Source: an uncultured Oscillibacter sp. (GTDB taxonomy: Bacteria; Bacillota; Clostridia; Oscillospirales; Oscillospiraceae). Taken from it: a stretch of DNA of 64,000 nt. The notes beneath the pieces were generated by a model, which was not told the origin of the DNA, searched no databases, and saw only the letters and a program-made list of their open reading frames with translations. The DNA lies in NCBI GenBank assembly GCA_947365245.1, contig CANAWG010000004.1, positions 1-64,000 on the forward strand. Direction: 5' to 3'. How positions within the stretch are numbered: the stretch's first letter is position 1; each line of letters opens with the position of its first letter. Made by a program: the position numbers and the translations under genes. Shown here piece by piece: positions 34,430-42,953 of this stretch.

Positions 34430-35409
34430 GCAAGAAGATCAGTGTGAGCAAGGCCATTCGCGAGGGCCTGCTGGAAGAAATGCGCCGGGATGACAAGATG
34501 TTCATCATGGGCGAGGACATGGCCGTCATGGGCAACGTGTTCGCCATCACCACCGGCTTTTTGGATGAGTTCGGCCCCAACCGCGTCATCGACACGCCCA
34601 TCTCCGAGGAGGGCTTCATGGGCATGGCCGTGGGCGCCGCCATGCGCGGGATGCACCCCGTGGTGGAGCTGATGTACGACGACTTCGTGACCGAGTGCGC
34701 CGATCCCCTGCTGAACCAGGCCGCCAAGCTCAAGTACATGTCCGGCGGCCAGTGCTCCATCCCCCTGGTGCTGCGGATGCCCATGGGCTCCGGCCGCCGC
34801 AACGCCGGCCAGCACTCCCAGTCCCTGGAGGGCATGATCTGCCACTTCCCGGGCCTGAAAGTCGTGGCCCCCTGCTCCGCCGCCGACGCCAAGGGCCTCA
34901 TCAAGTCCGCCATCCGGGACCCGGACCCCGTGGTGGTGTTTGAGCACAAGCTGCTCTACGCCCGCAAGGAGGAGATTCCCGAGGACGAGGACTACCTGGT
35001 GCCCATCGGCAAGGCCAGCGTGAAGCGCGAGGGCAGGGACCTGACCATCATCACCTGGAGCCGCGAGGTGAACTTCTCCATGGAGGCCGCCGAGAAGCTG
35101 GCCGCGGAGGGCATCGACGTGGAGGTGCTGGACCTGCGGACGCTGGTCCCCATCGACTGGGAGGCCATCAAGGCGTCCGTCGCCAAGACCCATAACGTGC
35201 TGATCGTCTCCGAGGAGGTCAAGCGGGGCAGCTACGCCGGCGAAATCTCCGCCGAGATCTCCGAGGAGCTGTTCGACGAGCTGGACGCCCCTGTGGAGCG
35301 CCTGTGCGGTTTGAACATCGTCTCCCCGTTCAGCCCCGTGCTGGAGGATCAGAACTTCCCCCATCCCGACGACATCGTCAAGGCCGTCAAGCGCGTGCTG
35401 AACAAGTGA
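34426..35409 (+). CDS. 2-oxo-acid/acetoin dehydrogenase E1 component, beta subunit (set 1)
   Basis: 327 aa, normal for transketolase-like E1-beta. It shows the TPP-binding glutamate segment TPISEEGFMGMAVGAA, the conserved AGQHSQSLEG with its active-site His, and the C-terminal transketolase domain (VLDLRTLVPIDWEAI). It forms an alpha2beta2 enzyme with the preceding gene, to which it is coupled by ATGA. Confidence 0.92.
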   Translation: MSKKISVSKAIREGLLEEMRRDDKMFIMGEDMAVMGNVFAITTGFLDEFGPNRVIDTPISEEGFMGMAVGAAMRGMHPVVELMYDDFVTECADPLLNQAAKLKYMSGGQCSIPLVLRMPMGSGRRNAGQHSQSLEGMICHFPGLKVVAPCSAADAKGLIKSAIRDPDPVVVFEHKLLYARKEEIPEDEDYLVPIGKASVKREGRDLTIITWSREVNFSMEAAEKLAAEGIDVEVLDLRTLVPIDWEAIKASVAKTHNVLIVSEEVKRGSYAGEISAEISEELFDELDAPVERLCGLNIVSPFSPVLEDQNFPHPDDIVKAVKRVLNK

Positions 35410-35421
35410 GGAGGGTGAATC

Positions 35422-36672
35422 ATGGCTTTTGAAGTACTGATGCCCCAGCTGGGACTGACCATGGAGGAGGGCACCGTCTCCCAGTGGATTAAGCACGAGG
35501 GCGATACGGTCAAGGCCGGCGACGTGATTTTGGAGATCACCACCGACAAGCTGACCAACGAGGTGGCCAGCGAGCACGACGGCGTATTGCTGAAAATTGT
35601 GGCCCAGGAGGGGGAGGACATCCCCGTCAAGGGTCTCCTGGCCTACATCGGCCAGCCCGGAGAGGCCGTGGGCGGGGCTCCTGCCGCTGCCGCCGCACCC
35701 GCCGCCCCTGCGGCCGAGGCCGCTCCCGCGGCTGCCCCCGCCGCCGCGGCGCCGGCTCCCGCTGCCGCCGCAAACGGCGCCCGGATCCGCATCTCCCCCC
35801 TGGCCCGGAAGACCGCGGCCAAGCTGGGTGTGAACTATACCGGCATCGCCGGCACCGGCCCCTCCGGCCGGATCGTCCTCAAGGACATTCTGGCGGCCGC
35901 AGATAGCCAGAAGAGCGCTCCCGCCGCCGCGGCCCCTGCTGCCGCTGCCGCCGCTCCCGCCCCCAAGGCCGGCTCCCTGGAGCTGATGGAGGGCGACACC
36001 GTGGTCAAGCTGGCGGGTATGCGCAAGGTGGTGTCCCAGCGGATGTGGGCCTCCCACAACGAGATCCCGCCGGTGACCCAGAACATCAAGGTGGACGTCA
36101 CGGAGCTGATGAAGTTCCGCAAGATGCTGCTGGCGGAGACCGGGAAGAAGTACTCCGTCAACGACCTGGTTTTGAAGGCCACCGCCAAGTGCCTGCGCCA
36201 GCACCCCGAGATGCTGGTGAGCCTGGACGGCGACCAGATCATTCAGCGGGCCCATGTGAACCTGGGCATGGCCGTGGCCCTGGACGCGGGACTGATCGTC
36301 CCCGTCATCCGGGACGCCGACAAGCTGAGCCTGGACGCCCTGTCCGCTGCCGCCAAGGATCTGGCAACCCGGGCCAAGGAGAACAAGCTGGGGGCCGACG
36401 AGTACAAGGGCTCCACCTTTACCGTGTCCAACCTGGGCATGTTCGGCATTGAGACGTTCACCCCCATCATCAACCAGCCGGACGCCGCCATCCTGGGCGT
36501 GTGCGCCATCCACGACGAGCTGGATATGGACGACGAGGGCAAGCTCTTCAAAAAGCAGGTCATGCGCCTCTCCTGCACGCTGGATCACCGTCTGCTGGAC
36601 GGGTCCGTTGTGGCCAAGTTCGAGATGGACCTGCGGGATCTGCTGGAGAAGCCCATGAGCATCCTGCTGTGA
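35422..36672 (+). CDS. dihydrolipoyl acyltransferase E2 (set 1)
   Basis: 416 aa. One lipoyl domain (1-80) has the modified lysine K43 (TTDKLTNEVAS). Then come an Ala/Pro linker, a peripheral-subunit-binding domain (ISPLARKTAAKLGVNYT...GRIVLKDI) at about 117-153, a second Ala/Pro linker and the catalytic domain ending in the HxxxDG motif DHRLLDGS. It takes the acyl group from E1 and passes it to CoA. The lipoyl domain is almost identical to that fused to the next gene. Confidence 0.93.
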   Translation: MAFEVLMPQLGLTMEEGTVSQWIKHEGDTVKAGDVILEITTDKLTNEVASEHDGVLLKIVAQEGEDIPVKGLLAYIGQPGEAVGGAPAAAAAPAAPAAEAAPAAAPAAAAPAPAAAANGARIRISPLARKTAAKLGVNYTGIAGTGPSGRIVLKDILAAADSQKSAPAAAAPAAAAAAPAPKAGSLELMEGDTVVKLAGMRKVVSQRMWASHNEIPPVTQNIKVDVTELMKFRKMLLAETGKKYSVNDLVLKATAKCLRQHPEMLVSLDGDQIIQRAHVNLGMAVALDAGLIVPVIRDADKLSLDALSAAAKDLATRAKENKLGADEYKGSTFTVSNLGMFGIETFTPIINQPDAAILGVCAIHDELDMDDEGKLFKKQVMRLSCTLDHRLLDGSVVAKFEMDLRDLLEKPMSILL

Positions 36673-36688
36673 TTAGGAGGAACCACCA

Positions 36689-38440
36689 ATGGCTTTTGAA
36701 GTGAAAATGCCCCAGCTGGGGCTGACCATGGAGGAGGGCACCGTCTCCAAGTGGATCAAGCACGAGGGCGACGCGGTGAAAGTGGGCGACGTGATCCTGG
36801 AGATCACCACCGACAAGCTGACCAATGAGGTGGCCAGCGAGGCCGAGGGCACCCTCTTGAAGATCGTGGCCCAGGAGGGCGAGGACGTGCCCGTGAAGGG
36901 CACCCTGGCCTGGATCGGCCAGCCGGGAGAGAGTCTTTCTGGCGGCGCCGCTCCCGCGGCTGCCCCGGCAGTCCCTTTCGTCCCCGCGTCTGCCGCGGCA
37001 ACTGCCGCGCCTGCGGCGCCTGCAAAGCCCGCCGGTGATACGAGCGTCATTGTCATCGGCGGCGGCCCCGGCGGCTATGTGGCCGCCATCCGGGCGGCCC
37101 AGCTGGGGGCCAAGGTGACGGTCATCGAGAAGCAGTACCTGGGCGGCACCTGCCTGAACGTGGGCTGCATCCCCACCAAGTGCCTGCTGCACTCCGCGGA
37201 GCTGGTAGAGGACATCAAGAACCAGGGCAGGGACATCGGTGTGGAGGTGGAGGGGGTCAAGGTCAACTTCCCCCAGGTCATTGCCCACAAGAACGAGATC
37301 TCCAAGAAGCTCACCAGCGGCGTGGCCGGCCTTTTGAAGATGAACAAGGTGAAAAAGGTGGACGGCGAGGCCAGCTTTGTCGGGGAGAAGAAGCTCTCCG
37401 TGAAGAAGACCGACGGCACCGTGGAGGAGATGACGGCGGACGCCATCATCGTGGCCACCGGCTCCGTCAACTCCGCGCCCCCCATCCCCGGCATCAAGGA
37501 GAACCCCAACTGCATCGACTCCACCGGCGCTCTGAGCCTGGAGGCCCTGCCCAAGACCATGGTGGTCATCGGCGGCGGCGTCATCGGGCTGGAGCTGGCC
37601 TGCGCATACGCGGCCTTCGGCACCAAGATCACCGTGGTGGAGGCCATGGACCACATGCTGCCCATGCTGGACGGCGACCTCACGAAGATCGGCGTGGCCC
37701 ACATGAAGAAGATGGGTATGGAGTTCAACCTGGAGTGCCCCGTGCAGTCCGTGGAGAGCTCCCCCGTGGGCGCGAAAGTCGTGTGCAAAAACAAGGCCGG
37801 CGAGACCGTCAGCTTTGAGGCGGAGAAAGTGCTGGTGGCCATCGGCCGCAAGGCCAACACCGCCAGCCTCAACCTGGAGGCCGGAAAGATCGCCAACGAC
37901 CGGGGCCGGATCATCGTGGACGACCAGATGCGGACCAACGTGCCCGGCGTGTACGCCATCGGCGACTGCGTCCTGGGCCGGGCCCAGCTGGCCCACACCG
38001 CCAGCGCCATGGGCGAGGTGGCCGCGGAGACGATTATGGGCATTCCCGCCGTCTACGACGAGAGGACCAACCCCACCTGCGTCTACATCGAGCCGGAGGC
38101 CGCCTCCGTGGGCCTCACGGAGGAGCAGTGCAAGGCCAAGGGCATCGACTATAAGGTTGGCAAGTTCCCCATGAGCGCCAACGGCAAGGCCCTGATTCTC
38201 AACGGCGGCGAGGGCCTGGTGAAGATCATCGCCGGCAAGGAGTACGGCGAGATCCTGGGTATGCACATCATCGGGCCCCGGGCCACGGACCTCATCGCCG
38301 AGGGGGCGCTTGCCATCGGCGAGGAGATGACCCTGGACGAGATCATCGCCACCATCCACTCCCATCCCACGGTCACAGAGACCATGCGGGAGGCTGCTCT
38401 TCAGGCGGAGAAGCGGGCTATTCACACCTCCAACAAATAA
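36689..38440 (+). CDS. dihydrolipoyl dehydrogenase E3 with N-terminal lipoyl domain
   Basis: 583 aa, longer than plain E3 (about 460) because of an N-terminal lipoyl domain (1-80, K43) and an Ala/Pro linker to about residue 115. The E3 part has FAD motif VIGGGPGGYVAA, redox disulfide C155/C160 (GGTCLNVGCIPTKC), NAD motif VIGGGVIGLELA and the C-terminal catalytic HSHPTVTE. It reoxidises dihydrolipoate with NAD+. It is the only E3 gene in the block, so it probably serves both E1/E2 sets. Confidence 0.93.
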   Translation: MAFEVKMPQLGLTMEEGTVSKWIKHEGDAVKVGDVILEITTDKLTNEVASEAEGTLLKIVAQEGEDVPVKGTLAWIGQPGESLSGGAAPAAAPAVPFVPASAAATAAPAAPAKPAGDTSVIVIGGGPGGYVAAIRAAQLGAKVTVIEKQYLGGTCLNVGCIPTKCLLHSAELVEDIKNQGRDIGVEVEGVKVNFPQVIAHKNEISKKLTSGVAGLLKMNKVKKVDGEASFVGEKKLSVKKTDGTVEEMTADAIIVATGSVNSAPPIPGIKENPNCIDSTGALSLEALPKTMVVIGGGVIGLELACAYAAFGTKITVVEAMDHMLPMLDGDLTKIGVAHMKKMGMEFNLECPVQSVESSPVGAKVVCKNKAGETVSFEAEKVLVAIGRKANTASLNLEAGKIANDRGRIIVDDQMRTNVPGVYAIGDCVLGRAQLAHTASAMGEVAAETIMGIPAVYDERTNPTCVYIEPEAASVGLTEEQCKAKGIDYKVGKFPMSANGKALILNGGEGLVKIIAGKEYGEILGMHIIGPRATDLIAEGALAIGEEMTLDEIIATIHSHPTVTETMREAALQAEKRAIHTSNK

Positions 38441-38466
38441 GCGGCAAAAACCCATCAGAACAGCAG

Positions 38467-38505
38467 AGGGCCCCGAAGATAGAGATACCTTCGGGGCCCT
38501 TTCTT
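38467..38505 (+). terminator. terminator between set 1 and set 2
   Basis: A 12-bp perfect stem AGGGCCCCGAAG/CTTCGGGGCCCT with TTCTT after it. Only 26 bases separate it from the next start codon and no promoter fits there, so set 2 must depend on readthrough or a promoter inside the E3 gene. Confidence 0.8.
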
Positions 38506-38531
38506 AAAGATATTGAAAGGAGAGTTGCGCC

Positions 38532-39578
38532 ATGGAGGGAACCATGCGCGGCATCTGCAAAATGGCGCCGGGCGAGGGCGCGGCGTACCGGACGGACCTC
38601 CCCATCCCCCAAATCGGGGAGGGGGAAGTGCTGATGAAAGTCCACGCCTCCGCCATCTGCGGCACGGATCTGCACATCTATGGCTGGAACGAGTGGGCCG
38701 CCAAGCGGATGCGGAATTTTCCCATCGTCTTTGGCCACGAGACCGCCGGGGAGATTGTGGAGATCGGGAAGAGCGTCACCGGCCTCCGGGTGGGGGACCG
38801 GATCTCCGTGGAGACCCACATCCCCTGCAACCACTGCTTCCAATGCGGGCATGACCGGCGGCATATATGCGAGAACATGCGGATCTTCGGCGTCACGGAG
38901 CCGGGGGCTTTCGCGGAGTACGCCCCGGTGCCCGCGGAGTGCGCCGTCCGCCTGAGGGACGGTATCCCCTATGAGGTAGGGGCCATGCTGGAGGCCATGG
39001 GCGCCGGCGTCCACGGCGTGGAGAAGGCGGAGGTCCGGGACAAGACGGTACTGGTCAGCGGCTGCGGCCCCATCGGACTGATGGTGGTGGGGGCCTGCAA
39101 GGCCCACGGGGCTAGGCGGGTCATCGCCTGCGACGTTCTGCCGGAGAAGCTGAAGCTGGCGGAGGCCATGGGGGCCGACGCCGCCGTCAACAGCGCCCAA
39201 ACGGATATTATCCAGGCCGTCCAACGGGAGACGGGCGGCGCCGGAGCCGACGCCGCCATCGACATCACCGGAGACGGCGGGGCCATCGTGGCGGGACTGC
39301 GGGCTCTGCGGAAAGGCGGGCGGATGGTCTCCGTGGGCCTGCCCAACGGTGAGATTCCCGTCAATCTCACCGAGGATATCATCTACCGGGAGATCCAGTA
39401 CACCGGCGTCTCCGGGCGGCAGATGTTCGCCACCTGGGACGACTGCATGGAGATCCTGGAGACCCCCGGCTTCTCCCTGGAGCCGGTGATGGGAGAACGG
39501 TATCCGCTGGAGGGCTTCGAGGACGCCCTGGCGGCCATCCGGGGCGGCGCCCCGGGGAAGATGCTGCTGATCCCGTGA
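38532..39578 (+). CDS. zinc-dependent dehydrogenase, L-threonine 3-dehydrogenase-like
   Basis: 348-aa medium-chain dehydrogenase closest in look to Tdh, which oxidises L-threonine to 2-amino-3-oxobutyrate: AICGTDLHIYGWNEWA follows the Tdh pattern closely. Catalytic zinc ligands C43, H69, E70 and the structural zinc cysteines C99, C102, C105, C113 are present. The NAD site is VSGCGPIGLMVVGACKA. Relatives include sorbitol and 2,3-butanediol dehydrogenases, so an acetoin-linked diol role is an alternative. It sits between the two complex gene sets and starts the second one. Confidence 0.85.
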   Translation: MEGTMRGICKMAPGEGAAYRTDLPIPQIGEGEVLMKVHASAICGTDLHIYGWNEWAAKRMRNFPIVFGHETAGEIVEIGKSVTGLRVGDRISVETHIPCNHCFQCGHDRRHICENMRIFGVTEPGAFAEYAPVPAECAVRLRDGIPYEVGAMLEAMGAGVHGVEKAEVRDKTVLVSGCGPIGLMVVGACKAHGARRVIACDVLPEKLKLAEAMGADAAVNSAQTDIIQAVQRETGGAGADAAIDITGDGGAIVAGLRALRKGGRMVSVGLPNGEIPVNLTEDIIYREIQYTGVSGRQMFATWDDCMEILETPGFSLEPVMGERYPLEGFEDALAAIRGGAPGKMLLIP

Positions 39579-39606
39579 AAACGGAACAGACAAGGAGGCA
39601 ATGCTG

Positions 39607-40572
39607 ATGCAATATACCAAGGAATTCCTGCTGGAGATCCACAAGAACCTTCTGGAGACCCGCCTTTTGGAGGAGAAGATGAAGGACCTCTACGCCCAGG
39701 GCCGGGTGCCGGGTCACGTCCACAGCGGCGTGGGCCAGGAGGCGGGCTATGTGGGCACGCTGTCCACCCGGAAGCCGGGGGACTACTTCAAGCTGACCCA
39801 CCGCCCCACCGCCATGCCCCGGATGCTGGGGACGCCCCTGGAGATGATCTTCGGCGAGCTGCTGGCCAAGAAGACCGGCAACTCCGGCGGTCGGGGCGGC
39901 AGCCTCCATATCGGCGAGCTGCGCACCGGCGTGCTGGGGATGTCCGGCACGCTGGGCTGCGACACCGGCGTGGCCGTGGGGGCGGCGCTGACCATCGACA
40001 TGGAGGACCGGGACAACATCGTCTATATGTTCATGGGGGACGGCACCTCCAGCCGGGGGCCGGTGTACGAGGCCATGAACCTGGCGGCGGCCTGGAAGCT
40101 GCCGGTGCTGTTCGTCTGTGAGAACAACCAGTACGCCATCTCCACCCACGTCTCCACCAGCATCCCCGTGGAAAACGCCCTGGCGGACCGGGCCGCGGGC
40201 TACGGGATGCCCGCCCGGGTGGCCGACGGCACCGACGTGCTGGCGGTGTACGAGGCGGCCAGGGAGATGAGCGAGTACGTCCGCGGCCGAAAGGGCCCCG
40301 CAGTGCTGGAGTGCAAGGACTACCGCTGGCGGGGCCACTTCGAGGGCGACCAGTGCGCCTATCGGGACGCCGCCGTGGCCAAAGAGTGGATGGAGAACCG
40401 GGACTGCGTGAAGAACCTGGAGGCTTTGCTTACCCGGCAGGGCATCCTGACGGCGGCGGAGGCCGCGGCGCAGCGGGCCGCCTTTGACGCGGAGATGGAG
40501 GCGGCCATCGCCCAGGCGGAGGCCGCGCCGTCCATGACGCCCGGCGAGATCTACGACGGGCTGTACGCCTGA
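39607..40572 (+). CDS. 2-oxo-acid/acetoin dehydrogenase E1 component, alpha subunit (set 2)
   Basis: 321 aa. The TPP motif is canonical here: GDG at 144-146 and NN at 173-174 (VCENNQYAIS). However, the usual THRGHGHA.ARG segment reads THRPTAMPRMLG, losing the GHG, and GGSMHI reads GRGGSLHI. The start at 39607 is 8 bases from AAGGAGG; an ATG two codons earlier is too close. It differs strongly from the set 1 alpha subunit, so the two sets probably have different substrates rather than being a recent duplication. Confidence 0.85.
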   Translation: MQYTKEFLLEIHKNLLETRLLEEKMKDLYAQGRVPGHVHSGVGQEAGYVGTLSTRKPGDYFKLTHRPTAMPRMLGTPLEMIFGELLAKKTGNSGGRGGSLHIGELRTGVLGMSGTLGCDTGVAVGAALTIDMEDRDNIVYMFMGDGTSSRGPVYEAMNLAAAWKLPVLFVCENNQYAISTHVSTSIPVENALADRAAGYGMPARVADGTDVLAVYEAAREMSEYVRGRKGPAVLECKDYRWRGHFEGDQCAYRDAAVAKEWMENRDCVKNLEALLTRQGILTAAEAAAQRAAFDAEMEAAIAQAEAAPSMTPGEIYDGLYA

Positions 40573-40589
40573 GAAGGGGGGAGACGAAC

Positions 40590-41573
40590 ATGAAAGTTCC
40601 ATATATAAAGGCCGTCAACGACGCGCTGAAAGAGGAGATGCGCCGGGACGGCAAAGTTGTTCTCTACGGCGAGGACGTGGCGGAGTTCGGCGGCATCTTC
40701 GGGGAGACCCGGGGGCTTCTGGAGGAGTTCGGCCCCAAGCGGGTGCGGAACACCCCCATTGTGGAGACGGCCATCGTGGCCTCCGCCGCCGGCGCGGCCA
40801 TGACGGGCCTGCGGCCCTGCGTGGAGCTGATGTACGCGGACTTTACCATGGCGGCGTTCACGGAGATCTTCCACGTGGTGAGCAAGTGGCGGTATATGCA
40901 CGGGCCGGAGTACAAGCTGCCCCTGGTGATCCGGTGCGCCTCCGGCGCGTCCAACGGCGCGGGCGCCGAGCACTCCAATGTGGTGGAGTGCCTCTTCATG
41001 CACGCCCCGGGGCTGACCATCGTCACCCCTTCCTGCGCCTACGACGCCAAGGGACTCTTAAAGTCCGCCATCCGGTCGGACAACCCGGTGCTCTTCTGCG
41101 AGCCCAAGCAGCTCTACCAGGTGAAGCAGGACATCGCCGACGACGTGTATGAGAGCGACTACACCATCCCCCTGGGCCTTGCGGACGTAAAGCGGCAGGG
41201 CCGGGACGTGACGCTGGTGGCGGTGGGGCTGATGGTCCCCCGGGCGTTGGAGGCGGCGGAAAAGCTCTCCGCTGAGGGCATCGAGGTGGAGGTCATCGAC
41301 CCCAGGACCCTGGCGCCCCTGGACACGGACACGATTTACAAGTCCATTCAAAAGACCCACCGGGCCGCCATTGTGGAGGAGAGCAACAAGACCGCCGGCA
41401 TCGGCGCGGAGCTGGCCGCCCGCTTCCAGGAGGAGCAGTACGACGAGCTGGACGGCCCCGTGGTCCGCATCGCGGCGCTGGATGTGCCCATGCCCTACAA
41501 CATCCCCATGGAGAAGTACGTCATCCCCGACGTGGAGCGCATCTGCGATTCCATCCGGGCTATGATGAAGTGA
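40590..41573 (+). CDS. 2-oxo-acid/acetoin dehydrogenase E1 component, beta subunit (set 2)
   Basis: 327 aa, the same length as the set 1 beta subunit but clearly diverged. TPP region NTPIVETAIVASAAGAA; the conserved AGQHSQ motif reads AGAEHSNVVE, keeping the His. The C-terminal transketolase domain has VIDPRTLAPLDTDTI. GGGGGGAG precedes the start. It pairs with the gene 17 bases upstream. Confidence 0.9.
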   Translation: MKVPYIKAVNDALKEEMRRDGKVVLYGEDVAEFGGIFGETRGLLEEFGPKRVRNTPIVETAIVASAAGAAMTGLRPCVELMYADFTMAAFTEIFHVVSKWRYMHGPEYKLPLVIRCASGASNGAGAEHSNVVECLFMHAPGLTIVTPSCAYDAKGLLKSAIRSDNPVLFCEPKQLYQVKQDIADDVYESDYTIPLGLADVKRQGRDVTLVAVGLMVPRALEAAEKLSAEGIEVEVIDPRTLAPLDTDTIYKSIQKTHRAAIVEESNKTAGIGAELAARFQEEQYDELDGPVVRIAALDVPMPYNIPMEKYVIPDVERICDSIRAMMK

Positions 41574-41654
41574 GGGACGCGGGCATGCGGAATGAGCAGA
41601 AAGGAGGGGCCGTCAGGCGGGACAGTCTTATCCCCCCGGCGGCGAGAAACACCG

Positions 41655-42899
41655 ATGCGTATTGACATCCCAATGCCGAAAGCCGGATTGACCATGGTGG
41701 AGGGCACCATCAGCGAGTGGAAGGTTCCCGAAGGAGCCCTAATCCAAAAGGGCCAGGTCATCATGGAGTACGAGAACGAGAAGAACACCATCGAGTATGA
41801 GAGCGTCCACGGCGGCTATCTCCACATTCTGGAGCCCGCAGGGGAGACGGTGGAGGTGGGCAGGCCCATCGCCTGGGTGGCGGAGACGAAGGAGGAGTAC
41901 GAGGCCCTGCTGGGCACCGCCGTTCCGGAGGCCGCTCCCGCCCCGGCGGCGGCAGTCTCTGCGGCCTCCGCCCCGGCAGCGGCGGAATCCGCTCCGGCGT
42001 CCCCGGCTCCCGCGTCCCGGGGACAGCGCCGTGTCCGGGCCACGGGCCTGGCCAGGAAGATGGCCCGGGAGGCGGGCGTCGACCTTGCGGAGGTTCCCCC
42101 CGGCAGCGGCCCCGACGGGCGGCGCATCGCCGCCAAAGACGTGACGGCCTATCTGGCATCCCGGAAGCCGGCACCCGCGGCGGCCCCCGCCCCGGCGGCG
42201 GAGGCGGACGAGGTCACCGCCATCCCCTGGACCGGCGTCCGCAAAACCATCGCCCGGAACATGATGACCAGCCTCCAGCAGTCCGCCCAGTGCACCGCCA
42301 TGTGCGAGGTGGACGTGACGGACCTGCTGGCCCTGCGGCAGAGATACGTGGAGGGGGAGGAGTACCTTGGCTGCCGGGTGACGGTGAACGACCTCCTCTG
42401 CATGGCCGTGTGCAAGGTGCTGAAAAAGCACCCCACGGTGAACGCCACCTTTGACGGGCAGACGCTGTATTCCCACAGCCATGTTCACCTCTCCCTGGCG
42501 GTGGCCACGGAGAGCGGCCTCATGGTCCCCGTCATTAAAAACGCGGACACCCTGACCCTGACGGAGCTGAGCGCGGCGGCCCGGGACCTGGGCCGGCGGG
42601 CCAGGGAAAAGCGGCTCCAAAACGGCGAGCAGGGCTGCGGCACCTGCACGGTGTCCAACGTGGGCATGTTCCCCATCGACCTGTCCACCCCCATTCTGAA
42701 TCCGCCGGAGGTGGGGATCTTCGGCTTCGGCCGCACCACCCGCAGACCCGGGTATCTCCCCGACGGCACCCTGGCCCCCCGGGATATGATGTGGGTCTAC
42801 CTGACCTTTGACCACCGGGTGGTGGACGGCCTGGAGGCGGGGAAAGTCTTCCAGGATCTCCAGTACCTGCTGGAGCACCCCCAGCTGATCACGGCCTGA
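41655..42899 (+). CDS. dihydrolipoyl acyltransferase E2 (set 2)
   Basis: 414 aa with one lipoyl domain (lysine K43 in ENEKNTIEYES), an Ala/Pro linker, a subunit-binding domain (ATGLARKMAREAGVDLAEV...RRIAAKDV) and a catalytic domain with FDHRVVDGLEAG. Its lipoyl domain is unlike those of set 1. The start at 41655 begins the lipoyl domain exactly (MRIDIPMPKAGL); an in-frame ATG at 41592 would add 21 odd residues and cannot be fully excluded. No E3 follows, so it must borrow the set 1 E3. Confidence 0.9.
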   Translation: MRIDIPMPKAGLTMVEGTISEWKVPEGALIQKGQVIMEYENEKNTIEYESVHGGYLHILEPAGETVEVGRPIAWVAETKEEYEALLGTAVPEAAPAPAAAVSAASAPAAAESAPASPAPASRGQRRVRATGLARKMAREAGVDLAEVPPGSGPDGRRIAAKDVTAYLASRKPAPAAAPAPAAEADEVTAIPWTGVRKTIARNMMTSLQQSAQCTAMCEVDVTDLLALRQRYVEGEEYLGCRVTVNDLLCMAVCKVLKKHPTVNATFDGQTLYSHSHVHLSLAVATESGLMVPVIKNADTLTLTELSAAARDLGRRAREKRLQNGEQGCGTCTVSNVGMFPIDLSTPILNPPEVGIFGFGRTTRRPGYLPDGTLAPRDMMWVYLTFDHRVVDGLEAGKVFQDLQYLLEHPQLITA

Positions 42900-42904
42900 A
42901 AAGG

Positions 42905-42944
42905 AAAAAGGCGTCCGGTCACGCAAGTGACCGGACGCCTTTTC
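42905..42944. terminator. terminator between E2 (set 2) and lysA
   Basis: AAAAAGGCGTCCGGTCAC-GCAA-GTGACCGGACGCCTTTT, a perfect ~17-bp stem with A and T flanks, serving both converging transcripts. Confidence 0.92.
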
Positions 42945-42953
42945 TCTGACTGA

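Noticed and set aside
41592..41654. Upstream start for the set 2 E2 protein
   Set aside because: It would add 21 basic, unstructured residues ahead of a lipoyl domain that normally begins at the start codon; no ribosome site was seen before it. Noted as an alternative only.
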